NCBI GenBank assembly: GCA_027068235.1
Contig: JAMOUE010000053.1
Span: 1 to 16,063 of the forward strand
Reading direction: 5' to 3'
DNA: 16,063 nucleotides
Origin: Deltaproteobacteria bacterium
GTDB taxonomy: Bacteria; Desulfobacterota; Dissulfuribacteria; Dissulfuribacterales; QOAL01
Position 1 is the stretch's first letter, and each line of letters begins with the position of its first letter. A model generated the notes under the pieces. That model saw only the letters and a list, made by a program, of their open reading frames with translations, did not search any database and was not told where the DNA came from. Shown piece by piece: positions 7,371 to 15,430 of this stretch. The translations under genes were made by a program, and so were the position numbers.

Positions 7371-8715
7371 TCTTTCTGTAAAGATGTCTTCTTTCAATGC
7401 CTATAGATTCGGCAGTCCTTTTTATGTTTCCACCAAATTCAGCAAGTTTTCTTTCAAGGTATGTCTTTTCAAATATTGATCTTGCAGTTTTAAAATCAGG
7501 GCATGAAAAGCAGGCAGCTCCTGTGTCATCAACAATATCTATTTCTGCCTTATCGCTTTCTGATAAGAACTGTTTGGGCAGGTCTTTTTTGGTTATGACG
7601 TTATCTCTTGAAAGTATCACCAGTCGTTCTATAAGATTTCTCAATTCCCTTATGTTTCCAGGCCAGTCGTAATTGAGCAGCGCCTTTACAGCGTCTTTCT
7701 CCATTTTTATGGAACCTTTTGAAAACTCTTGTAGAAATTCATCTACAAGAAGGGGAATGTCTTCCTTTCGTTCTCTAAGTGGAGGGACTTCTATTGGAAT
7801 GACATTTAATCTGAAATATAGGTCTTCCCTGAAATTTCCTTTTTTTATTTCTTCTTCGAGATTCTTGTTGGTTGCAGCAATTATCCTGACATCAACAGAT
7901 ATTGTCTTTGATCCGCCAACCCTTTCAAATTTTTGCTCTTGAATGATTCTTAGTATCTTGGCCTGGGTTTTTAATGCCATATCCCCAATCTCATCCAGAA
8001 AGAGGGTCCCACCGTTTGCAAGGTCAAATTTTCCTCTTTTCATTGAAACAGCACCAGTGAAGGCACCTTTTTCGTGGCCAAACAATTCACTTTCAATAAG
8101 TTCATCAGGGATTGCAGCGCAGTTCACCTCAACCATTGGCTTGTGGCTTCTTTTGCTGAGCTTATGAATGGTCTGTGCCACAATCTCCTTTCCAGTTCCG
8201 TTTTCTCCTTGAATAAGTATCCAGGCATCTGTTGGGGCTACAATCCGTATCTGTTCTTTTAGCTGTTTTATCTTTTCACTTTTACCGGTAATCCTTACTG
8301 GTTTGGCATTCTTTTCCTTGAGAAGCCTGTTTTCTTCTTGAAGGTCCTTGAACTTAAGGGCATTCTCTATTGATATTAGAAGTGGTTCTATAGAGAGTGG
8401 TTTTTCTATAAAGTCGTGCGCTCCAAGTTTTGTGGCCTTTACAGCCGTTTCTATGGTTCCATGGCCTGACATTATTATTACAGGTAAAAAGGGCCACGAT
8501 TTCTTAATCTTTTTTAACACCTCTATTCCATCGAGATCCGGCATCCATATATCAAGGAGTACAAGGTCAACAACTTCACCCGACTCCAGAAGCTCAAGGC
8601 ATCTCTTACCACCATCAGCACTTTTTACCTTGTAGCCTTCGTCAATAAGTATGTCTCCGACGGAATCGAGGATTGATTTTTCGTCGTCAACTATCAATAT
8701 GGTCTTTTTTGTCAT
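7345..8715 (-). CDS. Sigma-54-dependent response regulator, NtrC family (NtrX-like)
   Basis: A transcription activator of 456 residues with three domains. The receiver domain (1-120) has the acidic pair D10/D11, phospho-acceptor D55 (LLDIWMP) and K105 (EKP). The AAA+ domain (about 143-375) has Walker A GENGTGKE at 170-177, the sigma-54 contact loop GAFTGA at 217-222 and Walker B GGTLFLDE at 235-242. The C-terminal Fis-type helix-turn-helix covers about 430-455 (NIKRTAESIGIERRHLYRK). All key residues are intact, so it should be phosphorylated by its partner kinase and open sigma-54 promoters. The segment MKRGKFDLANGGTLFLDEIG and the tail resemble NtrX more than NtrC, but the target genes cannot be read here. 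Its ATG overlaps the kinase stop as ATGA, so the pair is translationally coupled. Its 3' end overlaps plsY by 26 bases. Confidence 0.94.
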   Translation of the reverse strand: MTKKTILIVDDEKSILDSVGDILIDEGYKVKSADGGKRCLELLESGEVVDLVLLDIWMPDLDGIEVLKKIKKSWPFLPVIIMSGHGTIETAVKATKLGAHDFIEKPLSIEPLLISIENALKFKDLQEENRLLKEKNAKPVRITGKSEKIKQLKEQIRIVAPTDAWILIQGENGTGKEIVAQTIHKLSKRSHKPMVEVNCAAIPDELIESELFGHEKGAFTGAVSMKRGKFDLANGGTLFLDEIGDMALKTQAKILRIIQEQKFERVGGSKTISVDVRIIAATNKNLEEEIKKGNFREDLYFRLNVIPIEVPPLRERKEDIPLLVDEFLQEFSKGSIKMEKDAVKALLNYDWPGNIRELRNLIERLVILSRDNVITKKDLPKQFLSESDKAEIDIVDDTGAACFSCPDFKTARSIFEKTYLERKLAEFGGNIKRTAESIGIERRHLYRKIKSLGIQN

Positions 8716-10970
8716 TTTGAAGAAATAGAAGATGGTTTGTCTTTGGAATCTATATTGAATCTAATATAGAATATCACTCCAGCAGGTTTATTCAACTCTA
8801 TTTCTATAGATGCGTCATGGGCATCTATAATGGATTTTACTATTGCTAGTCCAAGGCCTGTTCCTCCCTTTTTTCTAGAAAAGTAGGGATCAAAGACCTT
8901 TGGAATATCTTTTATAGAGATTCCTTTTCCATCATCAGCTATTGATATTACCGCCTTTGCTCCTTCTACGTAACATCTAATTAGGACATTTGACGCATTT
9001 CCAGCAGATATGGAGTTGTCTATTATGTTTATAAAGACCCTCTTTATCTGTTCTGAATCCATCATCAACTTGGGAAAATCTTCAGATATTTCTGATCTTA
9101 CACTTATAAGAGGCCGGTATATCTCGACTATTTCTTTTACTATAGGCTCTATGCCATCTTTTTTAAGAACAGGCGCTGGCATCCTTGCAAATCTTGAAAA
9201 TTCATTTACCAACTTTTTGAGTTCGTCTGTCTGGCTTATTATGGTTTCAGTACACCTGTTGAATATTTCCAATTCTTCATCTTGAAATTTACTGCCAAAT
9301 TTTCTTTTAAGCCGTTGAGCTGAAAGCTGAATAGGAGTTAAGGGATTTTTTATTTCATGGGCTATCCTTCTTGCAACCTCTCTCCAAGCGGCAAGTCTTT
9401 GAATCTTTTCCAGCTCTGTCAGGTCGTCAAAGACAATAAGTACGCCGGAAACCCGATTGTTTTTATCTTTTAGAAGGGAAAAACTTATGATTAAAGACTT
9501 TGAGACTCCACCGACATTTATGCGAAAGGACCTCTTCAAGCTGCTTCTACCAGAAGACACCAACTCTTGGGGTACCCTTTCAAGTTCTGAAAAGTCTTCT
9601 CCCTGTATAAGTTCCCGATAGTCTTTTCCTATGAGAGAAGGGGCTTCCTTCTGAAGGATTTGGCAGGCAGACTTATTGATGGTAGTTATCTTTCCCCTTG
9701 GATCAAGGCTTATGACACCAGCAGTGACATTCTCAAGCAGCATTTCAATGTATGCCTTTCTATGTTCAAGTTCGGAATAGCTTTTCAATAGGCGCCTTGA
9801 TGCCTCTTCAGCCTTTCTCCTTGCCTCCTTAAGATCCTTTGTCATGGTATTAAATGCCTGAACAAGTCCGCTTAACTCATCCCTTCCCCGTGTCTCTAAT
9901 CTGAAGTTAAGATCTCCCTGGGCTATCCTATGGGTTGCGTCTGCAAGCATCATGACAGGTTCTGTAATACTTTTTGCAAGCTTGAGGGCAAACCAGATCG
10001 AAACGAAAATTATTAATAACGTTATGAGAAAAAGGGTGGACAAAAGGCTTGTCTTGAGTGGTGTTTGAAAGACCCTAAGCTGCTTGTACTCCTCAAAGCC
10101 CTGTTTTACAGCCTCAAGCTGGGTCATTATGTCTTGGCCAATTATCCTGCCAACAACTATATATCCTATTGTAAGGGCATTTTGAGTGGTTATTGGGGTT
10201 GCAACTGAAATAAGAGTGCCAGAGGCAAGGTTTATCGAGGTTACAAGAGGTTGTCTCTTTGATGAAAGGTTTTTTAGCTGTTCCTTGTCTATTTGAGGAA
10301 CATCTTCAGTTATTGGAAGCCATGTCTTTTGCCATATACTGTTACCATTGTTATCAAGTATACATACATAGCTTATTGGCAGCTTTCTGATACATGCTGT
10401 AGCCGGATCTCCAATGGCTGCAGGACTGAATATGTCATTTATGCACTTTTGATCCAGATAGCCTGTGGAACTGTTGCTACATCGAAGGACTATTTGTCTG
10501 GAAATCAACTCTTCCAGGTTTCTTAGTTGATTGACCTGGTCCTTATAGTAACTTCTTCCTATGGAGATGGCTTGTTCAAGGCTTCTTTCTATCTTTATGT
10601 CAAACCAGTATGCCAAGCTCGTCTGCAGGAATTGAAAAGATATGAAGAATAAAAGGATGGTTGGAAGAAGTGATACCAATACAAAGGCAACAGTGAGTTT
10701 TGTCTTGAGTTTGGCACCAAGTAGATGTGCCTTTTCCTCAAAAAGGAGCTTTACAAGATTCCTTATTACCAGAAAACTTAAGACCAGAATGAGTAACAGA
10801 TTGATGTTGATTACAGCAAAAATGAGAACATTACTGTATTTTGGTAAAGGTCTTATAAAGGCTACAAGTTTATATTCTATTATCGCAAATATAATTAGGA
10901 GTATTACAATAACTACAGCGAGTAGTCTTTCTTTACCCTTTTTTTCCTTAAAAAGAGAATTCAAACTCAT
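8712..10970 (-). CDS. NtrY-like membrane sensor histidine kinase
   Basis: The sensor partner of the downstream regulator, 752 residues from the ATG at 10970. Hydrophobic segments at about 15-37, 47-70 and 92-115 form the NtrY-type N-terminus (AHLLGAKLKTKLTVAF between the last two). An extracytoplasmic region of about 190 residues follows, then a fourth membrane segment at about 308-330. HAMP (331-385), a coiled stretch, PAS (about 405-520) and the kinase core come next. The phospho-acceptor is H538 in HEIKNPLTPIQLSAQRL, the N box has N648 and N652, and the glycine boxes are DDGKGI (679-684) and GGTGLGLAIV (702-711). The outer region holds four cysteines (164, 176, 193, 203). A TTG at 10991 would add seven residues; neither start has a clear Shine-Dalgarno site and ATG is preferred. 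It overlaps the DUF4390 gene by 23 bases and the regulator gene by 4. Confidence 0.93.
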   Translation of the reverse strand: MSLNSLFKEKKGKERLLAVVIVILLIIFAIIEYKLVAFIRPLPKYSNVLIFAVININLLLILVLSFLVIRNLVKLLFEEKAHLLGAKLKTKLTVAFVLVSLLPTILLFFISFQFLQTSLAYWFDIKIERSLEQAISIGRSYYKDQVNQLRNLEELISRQIVLRCSNSSTGYLDQKCINDIFSPAAIGDPATACIRKLPISYVCILDNNGNSIWQKTWLPITEDVPQIDKEQLKNLSSKRQPLVTSINLASGTLISVATPITTQNALTIGYIVVGRIIGQDIMTQLEAVKQGFEEYKQLRVFQTPLKTSLLSTLFLITLLIIFVSIWFALKLAKSITEPVMMLADATHRIAQGDLNFRLETRGRDELSGLVQAFNTMTKDLKEARRKAEEASRRLLKSYSELEHRKAYIEMLLENVTAGVISLDPRGKITTINKSACQILQKEAPSLIGKDYRELIQGEDFSELERVPQELVSSGRSSLKRSFRINVGGVSKSLIISFSLLKDKNNRVSGVLIVFDDLTELEKIQRLAAWREVARRIAHEIKNPLTPIQLSAQRLKRKFGSKFQDEELEIFNRCTETIISQTDELKKLVNEFSRFARMPAPVLKKDGIEPIVKEIVEIYRPLISVRSEISEDFPKLMMDSEQIKRVFINIIDNSISAGNASNVLIRCYVEGAKAVISIADDGKGISIKDIPKVFDPYFSRKKGGTGLGLAIVKSIIDAHDASIEIELNKPAGVIFYIRFNIDSKDKPSSISSK

Positions 10971-11499
10971 ATGTTTTGGATGAGAAACCAAAGGAGGAAA
11001 AGATTTTTACAAGTCTGGAAAACGGCATGGAGGACTCGCCCTTTTCAGAACGTGCCTTTATCTCAATGGTGTATTTTTTACCTTTTTCAAGTTTATCAAG
11101 GGAAATCAAAGGGATTTTTTCAACGGAAAATAGAAATTTTTTTGTATTTTCAAGCTGGTCCAATGAAACAAGCCTTGTAGAGGGATAGTCAAAGTAGATG
11201 AAAAATCTGTTTTTCAGGTTGTCAAACCTGACAACACGCCTAAGTTCTAAAGATTTTAGCTCATCATTCCATAGAAAACCCTTTTTCTTCAAGACTATAG
11301 TAAATATGTATCTGACAGGAACTCCACTTCGTATGAGTTCTTCCATGGAAGCGTTCATTCCGTTCAATAATTTGAAGGAAACAAACAGTTTTCCATGATT
11401 TATGGTAAGGGAGACATTGGATATTTGAGGTTCTTGTTTATCCTTGGCTAAAGAGGGAGTAAGCAGAGAAAAAAAAAGTGCAGGCAAATAAAAGAACAC
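10948..11499 (-). CDS. Exported DUF4390 family protein of unknown function
   Basis: 183 residues from the GTG at 11499, with a hydrophobic start and a likely signal peptidase site after LTPSLA (residue 18). The mature part is beta-rich with many aromatic and charged residues (ISNVSLTINHGKLFVSFKL, YIFTIVLKKKG, FIYFDYPSTRLVSLDQL) and suits a periplasmic domain. It resembles DUF4390 proteins, which I recall lying just upstream of NtrY-type kinases in Desulfobacterota; function is unknown. It overlaps the kinase start, so a role with the sensor is a reasonable inference. The GTG start gives a signal peptide without the usual positive charge. The same frame stays open upstream through KRPQALFGISF before meeting a TAA, with no ATG, GTG or TTG. 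An extra base in the six-T run at 11529-11534 would join it to an ATG at 11543, so the true start or an indel is unresolved. Confidence 0.78.
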   Translation of the reverse strand: MFFYLPALFFSLLTPSLAKDKQEPQISNVSLTINHGKLFVSFKLLNGMNASMEELIRSGVPVRYIFTIVLKKKGFLWNDELKSLELRRVVRFDNLKNRFFIYFDYPSTRLVSLDQLENTKKFLFSVEKIPLISLDKLEKGKKYTIEIKARSEKGESSMPFSRLVKIFSSFGFSSKTYEFEFSF

Positions 11500-11511
11500 A
11501 AAAGATATCCC

Positions 11512-11534
11512 AAAAAGCGCCTGCGGCCTTTTTT
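11512..11534. terminator. Possible weak hairpin terminator after the polyprenyl synthase gene
   Basis: AAAAAG (11512-11517) pairs with CTTTTT (11528-11533), and inside it GCC (11519-11521) pairs with GGC (11525-11527) around a three-base loop, with one bulged C. The A and T flanks make it symmetrical, so it could act on either strand. It lies between the stop of the polyprenyl synthase gene and the GTG of the DUF4390 gene, where it might reduce read-through into the signalling genes. The GC core is short, and the same bases could instead encode the start of the DUF4390 signal peptide. Confidence 0.35.
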
Positions 11535-11585
11535 ATATGTCATATCGGGATAAAAAGGTTTCAAAATCTATCCTTTTCTTAAAAA

Positions 11586-12596
11586 CTATTTTTTTCTTTC
11601 AAGAACATACAATGCCAAGATCTTCATATTTGTCTTGATCATGGAGTCAGGGAATACGTCTAGGCTTTCACAGGCCAGATCAACAAGGTTTTTTGCCTTT
11701 TTTATTGTGTATTGAATGCCCCCTGTCTCTAAGAGCAACTCCCTGGCCCAGTTAAAGTCAGATGTGGAGGCATATCCCTGGCACAGCATGTTCATCAACT
11801 TGTCTCTTTTCTTTTTAGAAGCCCTTTCAAGTGCCACAACGATTGGAAGGGTCAACTTTCCCTCTGCCAAATCCGTACCAACGGCCTTTCCAAACTCGTT
11901 GGAATCTCCTGTATAATCTAGTACATCGTCAACCATCTGAAAGGCCTGTCCTATGTAAAGTCCATAGTTGCTGAGGGCCTCTATTTCATCAAGGCTGCCG
12001 CCAGCCATGATGGCACCTATTCTACAAGATGTTGATATAAGGGCTGCGGTCTTTCTGTATATAACGTCAAGGTATGTCTTTTCGTCAAAACTAGGTACCT
12101 TGGCGTGGAGAAGCTGGATTATCTCTCCTTCAGACATGAGGGCCACAGTCTTTGATATGGCCCTAGCAATACGTATATCCTCAAACCTTGTGGCAAGCTC
12201 TATTGCTCTGGCGTAAAGAAAATCACCTACAAGGACGGCTGCGCTGTTTCCCCAGATCTTGTAGGCAGGTGTTTTTCCCCGTCTCATCTCTCCTGCATCA
12301 ACCACATCATCGTGTAGCAGACTGGCAGCATGCAGATACTCTGGAACGGCAGACAGATCATAGATGTCGTCTGCGTTGTAATTGCAAAGTTTAGCCGAAC
12401 AGACGGTAAGCAATGGTCTGAGCCGTTTTCCACCTGCAAAGATTATGTGGCTGCTGATCTGGTTGACAAAGGAGATGTGCGAGGCAAAATGTCTCTTTAA
12501 GGTGGTTTCTATTTTGACAAAATCAGGCTGAAAAAAGTCCATTACCTCTTTCATGGACCTTTTCGAACCCGTTATTTCACTGAGAGTCAAGGTCAA
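11586..12596 (-). CDS. Long-chain polyprenyl diphosphate synthase
   Basis: A trans-prenyltransferase that extends an allylic diphosphate with isopentenyl diphosphate units to make long isoprenoid chains, typically quinone side chains. The protein is 336 residues. It shows GGKRLRP at 55-61, the first Asp-rich motif DDVVD at 96-100, the second DDVLD at 223-227 followed by GDSNEFGKAVGTDLAEGK, and GDFLYARA at 124-131. Alanine 91, five residues before the first Asp motif, is small, which in this family goes with long products (octaprenyl/IspB-like) rather than geranyl or farnesyl chains; exact length is not readable. The TTG at 12596 has a good GGAG site seven bases upstream. An ATG at 12554 fits the common family N-terminus (MKEVMDFFQPD) but its AGG is only three bases away. 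It is the first gene of the leftward cluster, divergent from mutS. Confidence 0.93.
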   Translation of the reverse strand: MTLTLSEITGSKRSMKEVMDFFQPDFVKIETTLKRHFASHISFVNQISSHIIFAGGKRLRPLLTVCSAKLCNYNADDIYDLSAVPEYLHAASLLHDDVVDAGEMRRGKTPAYKIWGNSAAVLVGDFLYARAIELATRFEDIRIARAISKTVALMSEGEIIQLLHAKVPSFDEKTYLDVIYRKTAALISTSCRIGAIMAGGSLDEIEALSNYGLYIGQAFQMVDDVLDYTGDSNEFGKAVGTDLAEGKLTLPIVVALERASKKKRDKLMNMLCQGYASTSDFNWARELLLETGGIQYTIKKAKNLVDLACESLDVFPDSMIKTNMKILALYVLERKK

Positions 12597-12603
12597 TCCG
12601 CAG

Positions 12604-12607
12604 CTCC
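12604..12607 (-). promoter_or_regulatory. Ribosome binding site supporting the TTG start of the polyprenyl synthase
   Basis: The minus strand reads GGAG, seven bases before the TTG at 12596. This spacing is better than that of the internal ATG at 12554, so the longer form is chosen. Confidence 0.45.
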
Positions 12608-12644
12608 ACTAAATAAATTTTCTACGAAATAACACAAAAAGCAG

Positions 12645-12660
12645 GGATAGTACAATATCC
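12645..12660. repeat. Inverted repeat GGATA-N6-TATCC
   Basis: Five-base arms at 12645-12649 and 12656-12660 are separated by six bases. It could be an operator in the divergent promoter region, but arms this short arise easily by chance. Confidence 0.25.
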
Positions 12661-12733
12661 AGTCCAAAAAATTTTAATGAACAAAGACATGATTTTCCCA
12701 TAAGACTCTTTTAATATCATAAGATGAAACATA

Positions 12734-12747
12734 AAAAAACGTTTTTT
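12734..12747. repeat. Palindrome AAAAAACGTTTTTT upstream of mutS
   Basis: A perfect 14-base palindrome 28 bases before the mutS ATG. It could be an operator or a small hairpin in the mutS leader. The A and T tracts make it weak evidence on its own. Confidence 0.3.
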
Positions 12748-12766
12748 CACAACTCTTTCTATTTTT

Positions 12767-12770
12767 GAGG
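12767..12770 (+). promoter_or_regulatory. Shine-Dalgarno site of mutS
   Basis: GAGG, five bases before the ATG at 12776, supports this start over the internal ATGs at codons 8 and 11. Confidence 0.6.
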
Positions 12771-12775
12771 TAGAT

Positions 12776-15430
12776 ATGCAAGGCTCTTCCAAGAACATGA
12801 CACCCATGTTGAAACAGTATCTGGAGATCAAGAATAGGTATTCAGATTGTATCCTGTTTTACAGGATGGGCGATTTTTATGAGATGTTCTTTGAAGACGC
12901 AGTAATCGCTTCAAAAATCCTCCAGATAACCCTCACATCCAGAGATAAGAATAAGGAAAATCCCATTCCAATGTGTGGAATCCCTTTTCATGCAGCAGAA
13001 AGTTATATAGCAAAGCTTGTTGGCGCAGGAAAAAGGGTGGCAATATGTGAGCAGGTTGAAGATCCCAAAAAGGCCAAGGGCATTGTTAAAAGGGAGGTCA
13101 TAAGGGTTGTAACTCCAGGACTTCTCACCATAGATGGAGGGCTATCATCTAAGGAGAATAACTTTATTTCATCCCTTTGTGTAGATGATAAAAAGGGTCG
13201 GTTCGCTGTGGCAAGCCTTGACATCACCACTGGAGAGTTCAAGGTGACAAGTACCCGCAAGAGTGATGCCGCTCTTGGTGAACTTTTCAGGATACAGCCA
13301 AGAGAATTACTTTTGCCAGAGTCTTTGAAAGAGACTGATATCCTCACAAGGGTAAAGCAGGCCATTCCAGATGTATTCATAAGTTGGCAACCAGATACAG
13401 TCTTTGAGGCAAAGCGTGCGGAACAGGCGTTGAAAGATCATTTTGATGTATTGACCCTTGAAGGTTTTGGCCTTTCAAGGGGAGACATATCAGTTGGTGC
13501 AGCAGGTGCCTTGCTTGTTTATTGCCTTGAGACACATCAAGGTAGCATTCAACATGTTAAGGTGCTTTCTCCTTATAGTCTTGATACTTATCTGAAGATG
13601 GATGAGGCCACTGTAAGGAATCTGGAGCTTGTCTTTAATAGTTTGGACGGAAAGGTTAGAGGCTCTCTCCTGTCTGTCTTGGATAAGACGGTGACAGCCA
13701 TGGGAGGACGTTTGTTAAAAAGATGGCTTCTTTATCCACTTGTTGATATTGCAAAGATAGAGATGCGGCTCGATGCAGTAGAGACCCTCTTCAACCTGCA
13801 AGACAAAAGACATGCGCTAAGATCACATCTTAAGAAGATTTACGATATGGAAAGGCTTGTTGGCAAGGTGGTGATGGAGACTGCTGGTCCAAGGGATCTT
13901 CTTGCCCTCAGGGATTCTTTCAGCCAACTGCCTGATATAAGGCGTACTTTATCACAGGCTTTGGCAGTGGAAGATAAGAAGGAGGATTTTCTTCTTCAAA
14001 AGATTTTTTCTAAGATAGATTCTCTTGAGGATCTATATCAACTAATAGAAAGTTCCATAAGGGAAGATTGTCCAGCCCAGCTACGTGATGGAAATGTCAT
14101 TAAAGAAGGCTTTAACAGTGAACTTGACGAGCTTATTTCTATTCAAAAGAAGGGAAGGGGGTTTATTGCAGAAATAGAGTCTAGGGAAAGGGAGCGGACA
14201 TCCATTCCCAATCTGAAGGTTGGTTACAATAGGGTCTTTGGCTATTACATAGAGGTTTCAAAGGCTCACACATCAAAGGTTCCAGATGATTACATAAGAA
14301 AACAGACCCTTGCTTCAGCAGAACGTTATATAACACCTGAGCTTAAAGAAATAGAGGAAAAGATACTTACAGCTCAAGAAAAGCGGTTAGAACTTGAGGC
14401 AGATATCTTTAGACGGGTTCGAAAAGACATATCGAGTCATGCCCAAAGGATACAACAGACTGGGGCTGCGTTGGCCCAGCTCGATTGCCTCTGTAGTCTT
14501 GCTGAAACGGCTGAAATAAATGACTATTGCCGTCCTAAAATCCATGAAGGCGATTCTTTAGATATAAAGCAAGGGCGTCATCCTGTTGTAGAGCTTAATA
14601 TCGAAGGACAGAGTTTTGTTCCCAACGATATCAAGTTAAATCACAAGGATAGTCTTTTAATTCTCATTACTGGTCCTAATATGGCAGGCAAGTCAACCGT
14701 TCTTAGACAAACAGCCCTAATATGCCTTATGGCACAGATGGGAGGGTTCGTACCGGCAAGCGAGGCATCTCTTTGTGTGCTTGATCAGATATTTACAAGG
14801 GTGGGGGCAACCGATTACCTTGCAAGGGGTCAAAGCACATTTATGGTGGAGATGAAGGAGACGGCCAATATTTTAAACAATGCCACTTCAAAGAGCCTTG
14901 TAATCTTAGATGAAATAGGAAGGGGGACTAGCACCTATGATGGACTATCTATTGCATGGGCTGTTGCAGAGCATCTACTTTTCAAGGATGGAAAGGGCGT
15001 AAAGACCCTTTTTGCAACTCACTATCATGAGCTTACAGCCCTTGCCCGTCAGCATAAAAAGGTGAGAAATCTTCATGTTGAGGTTAAAGAACATCGGAAT
15101 AGGATATATTTTCTTCACACGCTGAAGGAAGGGGCAACTAGTAAAAGCTATGGCATCCAGGTTGCTGCTTTGGCTGGAGTACCGGCTCAGGTGATAGAAA
15201 ATGCCGCTAGGATCCTGAGACAAATAGAGAATAAAAATGTTAGAAATAGGGTACCCATTGCCTCAGTGGATAGATCAGACTATAAGTTAGTTGTTCAAAG
15301 GTCTTTGCCTATGAAACAAAGTGAGGGTGCAGAGATAATAAGGCGACTGAAACAGATAGACATTAACAATACAACGCCCTTAGAGGCTTTAAATTTTTTG
15401 GACGAGCTTTGCAGATTAATAAAAAAATAG
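12776..15430 (+). CDS. mutS: DNA mismatch repair protein MutS
   Basis: Recognises mispaired and looped bases and starts mismatch repair; it works as an ATP-dependent dimer. The protein is 884 residues, somewhat longer than the 853 of E. coli. The mismatch-reading F-x-E motif is F34-Y35-E36 (MGDFYEMFFEDA), identifying true MutS (MutS1) rather than MutS2. The connector, lever and clamp regions follow, with PNLKVGYNRVFGYYIEVSK in the clamp. The ATPase has Walker A GPNMAGKST at 633-641, the segment STFMVEMKE, Walker B LVILDEIGRGTSTYDG and the dimer-interface TLFATHYHEL. The C-terminal RSLPMKQ...LEALNFLDELCRLIKK is the expected end. Start is set by the GAGG site. It is divergent from the polyprenyl synthase gene and overlaps the downstream exported-protein gene by 22 bases in a different frame. 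No mutL is in the window. Confidence 0.98.
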   Translation: MQGSSKNMTPMLKQYLEIKNRYSDCILFYRMGDFYEMFFEDAVIASKILQITLTSRDKNKENPIPMCGIPFHAAESYIAKLVGAGKRVAICEQVEDPKKAKGIVKREVIRVVTPGLLTIDGGLSSKENNFISSLCVDDKKGRFAVASLDITTGEFKVTSTRKSDAALGELFRIQPRELLLPESLKETDILTRVKQAIPDVFISWQPDTVFEAKRAEQALKDHFDVLTLEGFGLSRGDISVGAAGALLVYCLETHQGSIQHVKVLSPYSLDTYLKMDEATVRNLELVFNSLDGKVRGSLLSVLDKTVTAMGGRLLKRWLLYPLVDIAKIEMRLDAVETLFNLQDKRHALRSHLKKIYDMERLVGKVVMETAGPRDLLALRDSFSQLPDIRRTLSQALAVEDKKEDFLLQKIFSKIDSLEDLYQLIESSIREDCPAQLRDGNVIKEGFNSELDELISIQKKGRGFIAEIESRERERTSIPNLKVGYNRVFGYYIEVSKAHTSKVPDDYIRKQTLASAERYITPELKEIEEKILTAQEKRLELEADIFRRVRKDISSHAQRIQQTGAALAQLDCLCSLAETAEINDYCRPKIHEGDSLDIKQGRHPVVELNIEGQSFVPNDIKLNHKDSLLILITGPNMAGKSTVLRQTALICLMAQMGGFVPASEASLCVLDQIFTRVGATDYLARGQSTFMVEMKETANILNNATSKSLVILDEIGRGTSTYDGLSIAWAVAEHLLFKDGKGVKTLFATHYHELTALARQHKKVRNLHVEVKEHRNRIYFLHTLKEGATSKSYGIQVAALAGVPAQVIENAARILRQIENKNVRNRVPIASVDRSDYKLVVQRSLPMKQSEGAEIIRRLKQIDINNTTPLEALNFLDELCRLIKK

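Larger units (their letters stand above)
12597..12775. other. Divergent spacer between the polyprenyl synthase gene and mutS
   Basis: 179 AT-rich bases that must carry promoters for both directions. A TAATAT at 12712-12717 could be a -10 for mutS but has no good -35 at the right distance, and I see no convincing leftward promoter. Two symmetrical elements are present: GGATA/TATCC arms at 12645-12660 and the palindrome AAAAAACGTTTTTT at 12734-12747. No gene is recognisable; a 69-codon minus-strand frame here overlaps mutS and has no family features. Confidence 0.5.

Noticed and set aside
7397..8635. Several plus-strand open frames of 60-95 codons inside the NtrX-like gene.
   Set aside because: They are antisense shadows of a clear, full-length regulator with intact motifs; their Ser/Phe-rich composition reflects the complementary strand.
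10642..11398. Plus-strand open frames of 66-113 codons opposite the kinase and DUF4390 genes.
   Set aside because: They mirror coding sequence on the other strand and match no recognisable family.
12597..12775. A sigma-54 (-24/-12) promoter in the spacer upstream of the NtrX-like cluster, as self-regulation.
   Set aside because: No GG-N10-GC pattern with the expected flanks was found on the minus strand.
12622..12831. A 69-codon minus-strand open frame across the divergent spacer and the mutS start.
   Set aside because: It overlaps the first 56 bases of mutS, has no ribosome binding site or family features, and lies in AT-rich spacer.
13003..13380. A 125-codon minus-strand open frame inside mutS.
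   Set aside because: Antisense shadow of the conserved MutS connector region.
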